The notes below the pieces were generated by a model, which was not told the origin of the DNA, ran no database searches, and saw nothing but the letters and a program-made list of their open reading frames with translations. A DNA stretch of 64,000 bases from Centropus unirufus (lineage: Eukaryota > Chordata > Aves > Cuculiformes > Centropidae). Shown here in pieces: positions 49,271 through 64,000 of the stretch. Location: the NCBI GenBank assembly GCA_013397695.1, contig VYZI01000287.1, positions 373,867 through 437,866 on the forward strand, in the 5' to 3' direction. Position 1 is the stretch's first letter, and each line of letters begins with the position of its first letter. A program made the position numbers and the translations under genes.

Positions 49271-52200
49271 AATAAGACGAACTTATTTTGTTTAATTTCT
49301 GCCTTCCATTCTGTGTGACATTTCACAAGCCTTGAAAAAGTATCAAGCCTAAAGGCAGTGCTTCTATTAAGAGAATTAATAGCTATAAATAGTTACTGTT
49401 TACATCTGTATTTGGGTGGCTAAAGATCTGAGTTGGTAGTCTATTTTACATAAGCCTTCAAAAGAATAAGCAGTTCGATCCTGTTACATGAACCGCCATG
49501 CTGGGCATTATGTACTGTGATATCTATTTTTTGCTGATGCTGTAGCATGAAAGAGCAATTAATGCATCAAACTTCACGATCACCAGTAGGAAGGGGTGCG
49601 AATTTATAGAATCAACAAACATGAATCTGGACACAGTTGGCCTACTTAATATAATAGATGCGTAAGGAAAGCACAAAAATCGGTTGCCAAAGTGTGTGTT
49701 CCAAAGTAGTCACTGCACTTTACAGTAATCTACATTCAGGGGATGTCCAATTCTTGGAAGCTCATGCATGTTGAGACATACAATGTATTGCAATCTGTTC
49801 TGAGGCTTGCTATCACTTCCAACTAGTTTTGATAGCAATTTTTAACCTTTGGGGGATTTTGTGGAGCAAGAGACCTTCTGATAGGCTACAAATTTATCTA
49901 CCAGTGTTCTCTTTGAATTTAGGTTGCGAGGAGGTGTTTCATGCCGACTACCTTTGAAATAGACATAGAAATACTAGATTTGCTAGTTGCTTGCCTTCAG
50001 ACATTCTAGCCAAGATAAAATAACCTACCAACACAAACCAAAGCAGTACTTGCTGCATCCCTACTAAACCCCCAGTGTGCATCTTCAGAGTGAGCTACAA
50101 AACAATATCCTCTGCCTTATGGTCAGAAGAGGATATTCAGTAGAACTTGGAGGAAAATAATTGAAGTAGTTTTTCATAGAAAGATGACTCCATTCATTTT
50201 GATAAGTGTGTTTGGCATTTGCTTTGTGATACAGACAGATAGTGGGTTTTAGCAGATATGTTTTAGGGTGGGGTGGGTTTTTGTTTGCTTATATTATGAA
50301 AAGAAACTTTTAAAAGCCATTGAGAATTCCACACAGAAGTATTAATTAGGAAATATAATTCTGCCATTGTGTTTAATCAGAAAACCAGAAATTTAAAGCT
50401 CAACGGAATAAAACATGAACTTTCCAAGAAATGTTTGTTGTTCCAGCTCATTAACACACTGTCTCTGTTGGACAGCATTTTTTAAATACCATAAAAATTA
50501 ATAGTGTATTTAAGAACTGCTTTATTGGCATGTTTCTCCAAATTCTAATTTAGAACTTGTGGTTAATTGTGCTGTGTCTATCATCAGAGCACAGAAGAGT
50601 AAATACACCCTTTGGCTTCAAAATTTTTAATTTTCACTTTGACTTCTTGGCTTAGGTGAAAATGTGTTCCCTGGGCAAGGTCAGAAAAGATTTCAGTAAA
50701 GCTTCTTGCCTATTATTGTAGGAGGAAGACCTCTTAGTCCTTCCAAGTTTAACCGAGCAGAAAAAATGTCATCCTGATTTCACATGACTAGGGTACCGAG
50801 AAAAGGTCTTAATCACCTTTTTTAGTGGTGTTGTTTCCAATAGACTCTTTCTGGTAGAAAGTGTTCCATTCCCCTTTTCTTTTCAAGACTAGAAGTAAAA
50901 TTGCTCATTTTATGTATGTTGTAACTTGTTCAAATTCTTTTTCCCTGTGTAGAAGCCTTTAATCAAAAAAGAGCTAAAGGATCAAACTTGTTAGTTTAGT
51001 TTGGGTTGTTTTACTCATTTGGCAGTGGATCTGCTTTCTGCTTTTTACTTTTTTTTTCTCCTGTAACATTTTGAAAATTTCTGTGTTATTCACTATAGCT
51101 TTTTGGTCATCATGGGTTCCTTTAGCATTTTTGTCCTCATCTGTTTCTCTTTGAGCTTTAACTGATTGAATATATTTCTCCTAGCACAGGTTTTCTTTGT
51201 TGTCAGATTTCTGAGTTTGGTGAAGTCATTGGGGCTGGACAACTCTTGCTAGATTTTTTCCATTGGTATCTCACACCCTAAATTCTGTGTACCAAGCCTA
51301 GATGATGATGACTACTTTCATGCATCCATCCAGAATGTTTTAGTTTGAAATTATTTTTTATATCATGTTAAAATATATCACTGGAAGCTTCTTTTCTTAT
51401 TAATTAGTGTGTTTCCACTTCTGCATCATTATATACTCTTCTGTCTAGCTAGATTTTGGCTGTTCCAGCTAGTTAAGTCTTCCACAACTTGTGTGGTCCC
51501 AGGAACATATGGATCAGGAAAGCTCCACCTCTGCCCGTTCATCAAAGGCAGTAACTGCCATGAACTCAGGAGCGACTTCTTTTTTAGTTTGTTCTTCTTA
51601 CTTTTCGTCACTTAAACATTTTTAACAACTTTTTCCATCTTGTAAACTTAGTTCCCTAATATTTTTAAGTTTTAACAGTTAAATCTAAAGTTGTTAGCAA
51701 AGCCTGCATCTGCATCTGTTTTTCAATGCAGTTCACGAATGACCTGTTTTGCTTCTAGTTGACCTATACTACTAATTTTTTGTTTTAGGTAACCCATGCA
51801 GTCTTCTCATTCTGCCTTTCTGCAGTTCTCTTTTTTTTTAACATCTTTTTACTTCCACGGGTAGTTAGTACTTGGCATTTTTTCTGATCAAGAAATAATG
51901 AACTTGACCTATGACCTTGCTAACATTTACTTTCTGTTCTGTAATACCAGCCTGTCCTTTTGTCTCAAGTGGACTAGTTCACATTTGAATTTGGTTGAAT
52001 GTGTTTCTATCATTTAGCTTATTATTTGCGGTTTTGTTTTTACACCACATAAGAAATTGTACACCCCAAAAATGGTACTTTTTCCAAGTATATTAGCCAA
52101 TAAAATAAAAGGTGCAGTTATTTCTCCTACAAAGTTTGCTTTTCTCATGTCGTTACAACAACAGGGTTACAATGATACTAATACTGTCCTTTTATTCACA

Positions 52201-52816
52201 TTGTAATCTAACTTGGCAGTCTTCATAATGCTCTTAATTTACGTAGTCTAGTGAACTAGCTCAACCACACTTGGCTGCAGCTCTACATTATGTTTAATGC
52301 AACCTGAAAGTGAGTTGCTGCTGAAAAATAGCGTTCTCTTTCCTCTTGTGGTGCATTCCGACTTTGCACGAGATCTAACCTGTCAACCTACACCGACATG
52401 AGTAGATGTTATTATTTCATCTCCTTTTATTTTGAAACTGAGAGAAGCTTCAGCACGTTTATGTGGGGAGCAAATATTTTTTTAGTTAGGAACTTGTGAT
52501 TATTTCTTTGTAACTTCTCATCTCACCTTTTAAGAAATTGTGTAGATACTGGTTTTGACCATCTACTGCTTTGTTTATTCAGATGTAATAAGCACTATAA
52601 CATATCAAGTCTGAAATTTAAATATTTCTGGAAAAGTTAATTTGTGCAGAAAGAAGATAATTTGTCATAGCAATTTCTTTTATACAGTAAGTACATTCTC
52701 TTTATGGCCTTCCTCTTGACTCACTGATTTTATTTTCTTGCTGCTTCAGCTGCACATTTCATTGTTCTTTTTCATTTTTTATCCAGTTTCAGCATTAGTC
52801 ACAGCCTATCTGTAAC

Positions 52817-52848
52817 TAACGTATGTTCCACATAACGTATGTTCCACA
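52817..52848. repeat. 16-bp tandem doublet
   Basis: Two perfect adjacent copies of TAACGTATGTTCCACA. It is a recent slippage-type duplication with no known role. Confidence 0.9.
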
Positions 52849-54300
52849 ACCCACATCATGAGAAGCAAAAAGCATTATATATGCACTCTACTTGAATGCA
52901 AATCCTGTCACTTGTTGGCAAAGCAGTGTTTTATAGCAGGAAATCACAGGCAGCAGGACTATAGGTTTGCACCCTGCTGAGGTACCCTGGTACCATGCAC
53001 ATAGAGTTCTCTTGCTGTAATCAAATGTCTTTGGCATTGCCTGTTTTTAAGTCGATGCTTATCTCTGTATTTCATATTCTACAGCTTCACATCTCTCTGG
53101 TTTACTCCATTCAGGGGCATAATGTCAGCTAGGCAATGAGTAAAATCTGTTCTGAAAATGGGACCAGTATTGCCAGTGAAATGTAGAGCTCAGAAAGGAA
53201 GATACAGCTAACTATCACTTAACATTGCTGGCACTTCTTCCTGGCTCCAGTTTAAAGCAAGAACTGAGAATCAGGGGATATTGCATAGCTAAAATGTGTT
53301 AATAGGCTGGAAAATGTGTTGGTTTTTACTGCCAGATCACAAGGGCTGTTGTCAAATATTTATCTCTTCGTTACCTTAAAGAATGTAAAATGAACTGCAG
53401 TGAGAGTGTTTGTTCTAGCAATGTTACCTCCTCTAGCATTGCCTCTCTTTCCCTCTTTATTTGTTAATTCGATTTTACTGTCCATTTATTTATTATGCTA
53501 GAGGTGGTACCCACTGCTAATTTGTTTTCTATAATTACTTTTTTCAGTTGTTGGAATTCCTTCAATAGTCAGATATATCCTTGAAACCTGGAAATAAACA
53601 TAGTTTTATAGTAAAAGAGATCTCAATAATTGGATAGCTTTTCCATGTCATTGCAGAAAATATTCTGATTTAAGACTTCTAATGATGTTTTATTATTGAA
53701 TGCTTGACAGATGTAGAAAGTAAATATAATTATAATGTTGTTCCACAGTTTTCATTCTTAATGCCTATAAAATTACATGGTTTATAAGCTGATTTTAGTG
53801 CTGAGTTCACACTGGTTATTTTGTTAAGGTTACTTGTCATCCAGTCTTCTGCCAGTATAGCATGCTAGCTAACATGCGTGTTAGGATTATTTAGAAAAGG
53901 CAAATTTACTGTCTTTATTAAATTTAACTAATTGTTTTTGTACTGCATTGCAGACAGATGCACAAGTACGGTCTTCACTTTTGATTGTGTGCAATAGCTC
54001 GAGACAAAGTCTCAAAATAGCAGGCAGTGATTAGAACACATCAATCTGTTGCAAAATGAGTTATCAGTAATACTGATGACTGGTTACTATTGAGGAGAGC
54101 ACACTGATGCTGTATTAGCCCACAGCATTTACAGGAGATACTAGAGTAAAAATGCTGGTTTAATAGTAGAAGATAATTTTCTTTGTTATTCCCGCTCCCT
54201 ATCTCTCCCCATTTCCCATAATTTGAGCTCTGTTTTTATGTCATCTGAGCTATCACTATTTCTTACACTGTCGTCTGCTCCTATCCCACCTGTTTTCTAG

Positions 54301-54397
54301 ATGGGAAGTGATGGAGTTTTGCGCCTCAGTACTTCCGCTCTAAATAATGAATTCTTTGCATATGCAGCACAAGGGTGGAAACAGCGATTGGCAGAAG
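54301..54397 (+). CDS. ASXL3: ASXL3 exon 9: DEUBAD NEF motif
   Basis: This 97-nt exon runs from CTGTTTTCTAG to the donor GTAACT. It encodes about residues 295-326 plus one base. It starts MGSDGVLRLSTSALNNEFFA and continues AYAAQGWKQRLAEG. The NNEFF sequence carries the NEF motif (Asn310-Glu311-Phe312), the loop of Asx-type DEUBAD domains that contacts BAP1 and ubiquitin and is needed to activate the enzyme. All three residues are intact, so the product should be a functional BAP1 activator. The exon begins exactly with ATG, but this is an internal methionine. The one substitution I notice against the human protein is Val for Ile in DGVLRL. Confidence 0.98.
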
Positions 54398-59903
<5,506 letters not shown>

Positions 59904-61854
59904 ATTGGGAATGTCAAGAGGGGAATCAATGAAACTCACTGCAGTGCAGAACAATGATGAAGATGAAAGCAATACTTTGTGTGGATCTTCTGGCACACCT
60001 GGTCCCTCTAAGCAAGCAGCCGTTGAGGGCGAAGAAGAGAAAGGTGCTAAAGTTCCACCTTTACCAGAAAGAGATTATTGTTCATCTCTTTCTAACATGG
60101 AACAAGTTCCTGTCAAGGATCTAATGGCAGACTCGGAGGACATACTGGTACCTGAAGAATCAATCATTCAGGAGGAAATTGCTGAAGAGGTTGAAACGAG
60201 TATTTGTGAATGCCAAGAAGAGAACCATAAAACAGAACATGAGTTTTCCGAGGAGTCAGTAAGTCCAGCTGGCACAAATGAAGAAACAGAGGCAGTGCAG
60301 CTTGCAGACAGCACTGAGTCCTGTGTCATGATGAATGATGTAACTGATGCTGTATCTCACATTGAAATTAAAGTGGAGTTGAAGTCGGAATGCCCTCAGG
60401 AGGAGATGTCAGTTGTGATAGATCAGCTGGAGGATTGCATATCACCAGCGCGATCGGCTTCATCCACAAACTCTGTCAGTGATACAGCAGAGAAGGATTC
60501 TGAGTCTGCAAAAGAGCTAATTGCACCTCAGATGCAAAGTGCTGTTCTGGAAGGCTCCTTGTTCACCGGTGGAGGCGTTGCAGTGGATATGGAGCTTCAA
60601 AGTGACCCTGAGGAACAGTTGTCTGAGAATGCTTGTGTTTCTGAAACTTCCTTTTCCTCTGAAAGTCCAGAAGGACCATGTGTTTGTATTGCCTCTCCTG
60701 GAGGAGACACTCAGTCGACTTCAGAGGAACCCTGCACTCCAGCATCTCTTGAAACAGCTTGCTCATCTGAAGTGTCTAGTACCGAAAACATTGAAGGTGA
60801 TACTCAACAAAAGGCCAGTGATGAAAACTTGCACACACCTTTAATGTCAGAAGTATCTCCAATGTCCACCTCACCTGTAACCTCAGAAGCATCTATGATG
60901 TCAAATTTACCTTTAACATCAGAGGCATCACCAGCTTCTAATTTACCTTTAACATCAGAAACATCTCCAATGTCTGATTTGCCGTTAACATCAGAAACAT
61001 CTTCAGTATCTTCTGTTCTTCTAACTTCTGAAACATCCATGGCAAATAGCGTGCCTCTTCCATCAGAGACATCTCTGGTTTCTAATTCCCCAAGCAATGA
61101 AAGACTTATTTTGCAGCAAAGGAAATCACCATGTGTGTTGGAAGACTCTGTTCCCACTTTGAAAGAAGAAAGTTCTGCCATTCCTAAGGTGGTTCAAGAA
61201 GAGAACCTTATTCAGCCAAAGCAACTTCAGAGTGCCCCTGAAAATATTAAAGTTGCTCCACTAACAATTATATCTGATACTTCAGTATTGGAAGAGCCCC
61301 ACAGCAAAAGCCACAGTCATCAGCCATGTAAGTCACACTCTGACACTGAGAAATCCTACATTGCTTCCATCCCACAACATTCTCCTCCAGAGGTGATCAA
61401 AATAAAAAATCACAGTGCTCAGCATAGAGGTGACAAGAAAACTACGCTCTTGCCATCAGAGGTAGCCGTCTTATCAGAAGGATCAGTTGGCAAAAATATT
61501 GAATTGCTTCCATCAAAGACACATGATAAACTATATACCTCATCTCTAGAGAAAGCTACATTCTCTGAAGTGTGCAGAAGTAAATCTCACAAGCTAACAG
61601 GCAGCACCCAAAGCCGCCTGGAGAGTTCACATTCTTCCAAGGTACTGGAACCCACAAAATCACCTGAAGTGAGGAATGAAAGCAGGGACCCAGAGATCCC
61701 AAAGAGGAAAACAGCAGAACAGCACAGTTTTGGAATATGCAAAGAGAAGAGAGCTAGAATAGACGATGATCAGCCTAGCCGTAGTGCTTCATCAACGAGT
61801 CCCTCTGATAAAGATCAGCCGCCCAGAGAAGAACCCCGAGTTCCACCCCTTAAG
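59904..61854 (+). CDS. ASXL3: ASXL3 exon 11: large Ser/Glu-rich disordered exon
   Basis: This 1951-nt exon runs from TTTGTTTAG to the donor GTAAGG, phase 2 to 0, encoding K362 to about K1012. The ATG at 59896 is intronic; the exon proper begins with the lysine before LGMSRGES. In order it holds a divergent Asn/Asp-rich start and a conserved acidic block containing EEIAEEVETSICECQ (about 60113-60225). Next comes a conserved serine/acid block (ELQSDPEEQLSENAC), seven 12-residue repeats (60841-61092, about residues 675-758), and a basic, Ser-rich tail with PKRKTAEQHSFGICKEKRAR at 61696-61755. The exon ends EEPRVPPLK, after which the human protein continues into exon 12. It has no folded domain and looks disordered. 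In humans this exon is a hot spot for truncating variants that cause Bainbridge-Ropers syndrome. The frame is intact, with no premature stop. Confidence 0.97.
60841..61092 (+). repeat. ASXL3: Seven tandem 36-nt (12-residue) coding repeats in ASXL3 exon 11
   Basis: Seven consecutive units start at 60841, 60877, 60913, 60949, 60985, 61021 and 61057, each exactly 36 nt and in frame. The consensus is close to LTSETSPMSDLP. Positions 3-4 (Ser-Glu) are fixed in all seven and position 6 is always Ser. Units 3-5 are most alike at DNA level; units 1 and 7 are more diverged. As I recall it, the human protein has the same array, so it predates the bird-mammal split. The function is unknown. The regular S-E and T-S-E spacing could be a phosphorylation or binding array, which is inference. 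Confidence 0.95.
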
Positions 61855-64000
61855 GTAAGGTAGTGAATAAACAGGCTGACTTGGAAACTAAAGGTTTATT
61901 CTCTCCCCGCTACTGACTGCGTGCAGACACAGTGCCCAGTGTATTTTTTGTGGACGTATGAGGGGTCTTGTACTGATGGTTTCACTACTACATGCCTAAT
62001 GCGACAAAATACTTCTGATGAAAATGTACTTATAGTTTTTCAGTCAAGGTCTTTGCTAGAAAAATGCTTTTGTGTGAGATAAAGTTTTCCAGGATCTATG
62101 GCTTAATCTAATTCAAGAGCTTCTCCATCATTTACACAGTGTTACTTGTTTTTCTAATTGCCCAACTGTATTATCTGCTTGTTCTCCTGTGGATGACTTC
62201 TCCAACAAGCATGAATAATAAATGCTACCGTAATCAATACTAAGACAAACAACCAGGGCCTTAATCCAGCAAGAGAACCTAGAGTCAGAATAGCTGGAGA
62301 TCCCTTGGCAAGCCCAGGGCTTGGGGTAGGCTGAAGCATAAGATTTCCCTGTAGAATTAATTGGAAACAGAGGCCTGGCTATCATGGGGAAGTGTCTAAT
62401 TGATATATGGATAGGTATCTTTGTTAATGGGAAAGCAAAAAGTGAAAATGATACACCAGCTAAGCAAACATGTCTATGTGTATCATTCTGCTATGTAAGA
62501 AAGTAAACTCCCATTGAAAGTTGGGTTTTGTTTTAAAAAAAAAGAGGTATCTATAGGTTTGTTATATACAGGCTCATCATTTTGACCCTTTTAATTTTGT
62601 ACATGATGACATCAGCCAAGTTTTAGATCCAATTTGCTGAACTTAAGCCGTTGACTTTGCAATACTAGTTCCTGATTATTCAGAAATGCCCTTTTCTGCA
62701 TTTATTTTTAACTGCTGCAATCACTGAACATTGTTAATATGGCCAGGAGGGCAAATAGGCTAACTGTTTTAATCACTACTGCAGCAGCGTATTTCAACTA
62801 ATTTATTTTTATGAGCAATGATGCAATTGGAAGTTAGCCCATTCTGAATTTAGTGATATTCTTTCATATTTGGAAGGTCTCTGTCTAGCATAATAAATTC
62901 TAATCATTCTCTAAGCACAAAGGAAAATAGATCACTAGGGAATAAAAGAGGTCATGACTATAATAATAAAAATAATCAAACACTTAGAGCTTTAGCAGTT
63001 CTGGTGATGCAAAGTGGAAACTGAAAAAACTGCTACCAAAGCAGAAAGCAGAATGTTTTGAAGTAATTGTGAGTTTGTGATATTCTTTAAAATATGTTCG
63101 TCTAAACGTTAAAGTTATTAGGCACGAGTGTGCATTTATAAGCTAAAATTTAACTACCAGGAAAAGTAAAGTATTCTAGCTCTCCAGACCAGCATAGAGT
63201 TGTATGGTTACATAAAATGGCAATATATTACAATAGCATCTTAATATTGATTTCCACTGAAGTCTCATGGAAAATCAGGTGCTGTCAATCTCATACGGTC
63301 TTACCAATTGAATCTCCGTGAAGCCTCCAGCCAGTGAAAAAGAATATTGAAAATTCGACAAGTATGTAAAAAATAATTTTGGACAATCAATTTGAATTCC
63401 TTTATTGTGTGACAAGTATTTGGCTCTTGGGTTATGCTGCCAACAAACCCCTATTTTTTGTTGTTAGAAGAGGAAAAAGAACCCCAGTTCTCCTAAATCA
63501 TTCCGCTATATGGCTTTTGCCTCCTGTCATACTTTTTAGTACTTTTTCTACAAATACTACCTAATTTTCCTCTCAGTTCCTTTCAGAAGAGATGTCACAG
63601 CATTAACCACTGAGTCCTGTTGCTGTGGGCAGCCAATAAACAGATGTCCCTTTTAGGAAATGGAAGTGTTTCTTTTTTGCCAACCTTTGGGCATTTTGGG
63701 GGAGGGAATGAGTTTTCAAGTGGGTCCCAGGACATTTAATCCTGAAAACATACGAGCCTAAATGGAAACATACTAATAATGTATGTCTTAGTGATTTTGA
63801 CAGGTTATTATTTTGCTTAAGGTTTTAGGCATTTAAAACTTGAATAACTGCATTTTTAACATTTGTGGGTTTGAGGATTTCTTTTTTTTGATGTGCCATA
63901 GCGAAGGAGGCATCCCAGGGGTGTACTAAAGCGGGTCTCTGAAAATTGCAGGTGAAGAAGGGAAAGGGGTATCCTTTGAGAATTCGATTCTTTTATACCA
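61855..64000 (+). other. ASXL3 intron 11 (5' part)
   Basis: The donor GTAAGG is followed within three bases by an in-frame TAG, so retention of this intron would truncate the protein at once. The remainder of the window is AT-rich with no recognised element. The next exon, which encodes the C-terminal half and PHD finger, is beyond the window. Confidence 0.9.

Larger units (their letters stand above)
33273..54300 (+). other. ASXL3 intron 8 (21 kb)
   Basis: This is the longest intron here, between the two halves of DEUBAD. It holds an N gap (36755-36849), a 40-bp imperfect palindrome (37771-37810), CR1 pieces (about 42725-43175, 44185-44266, 45500-46345), an LTR (about 48740-49270), a TA microsatellite (47045-47070) and a 16-bp tandem doublet (52817-52848). 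Long parts (33273-36700, 37800-42700, 49300-54300) show only AT-rich sequence. Several, such as 40570-42600 and 50990-52000, have marked T excess on the plus strand. No other gene is supported. Confidence 0.85.

Noticed and set aside
50330..50640. Cluster of TAAT/ATTA cores resembling a homeodomain-bound enhancer
   Set aside because: The count is only modestly above what such AT-rich DNA gives by chance. Conservation cannot be judged from one sequence.
60804..61181. 125-codon minus-strand frame with DVSDVKGK-like repeats
   Set aside because: It is the reverse reading of the seven 36-nt coding repeats in ASXL3 exon 11; the repetition is inherited from the sense strand.

Overview
The window is nuclear DNA from an amniote, almost certainly a bird. 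It has one large split gene with GT-AG introns, AT-rich introns, several CR1 LINE copies (two ending in the ATTCTATG-type tail typical of avian CR1), and a solo LTR of a kind I recognise from neoavian genomes. The LTR argues weakly against a galliform. I cannot name the species.

The only gene I can defend is ASXL3 (additional sex combs-like 3), on the + strand across the whole window. Both ends of the gene lie outside. Nine consecutive coding exons are present: 3331-3439, 4753-4864, 14509-14630, 27479-27596, 28523-28642, 33109-33272, 54301-54397, 54862-54967 and 59904-61854. They correspond to human exons 3 to 11. Joined, they give one uninterrupted frame of 966 codons plus one base of a split codon, roughly residues 47-1012. 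They cover the second half of the N-terminal HARE-HTH winged helix, a basic linker, the complete DEUBAD domain that binds and activates the BAP1 deubiquitinase, and a long Ser/Glu-rich disordered exon with seven perfect-length 12-residue repeats. Exons 1-2 lie upstream. The last large exon and the C-terminal PHD finger lie downstream.

Layout: 1-3330 is the end of intron 2, with a candidate 3-nt microexon at 21-23. Intron 4 (4865-14508) has a 106-bp tandem duplication and a gap. Intron 5 (14631-27478) has a decayed Myb/SANT-like gene remnant and an antisense CR1. Intron 7 (28643-33108) has an old CR1. Intron 8 (33273-54300, 21 kb) holds most of the mobile DNA: CR1 pieces, a CR1 nested in an older CR1, and the LTR. 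Intron 10 (54968-59903) and the start of intron 11 (61855-64000) are largely featureless. Three short N runs (9389-9533, 36755-36849, 55735-55827) are all intronic.

No RNA gene, CRISPR array, operon or wholly new system was found. The points most worth a second look are the microexon candidate, the Myb/SANT relic with retained splice sites, the exon-11 repeat array, the nested CR1 pair and the recent tandem duplication.
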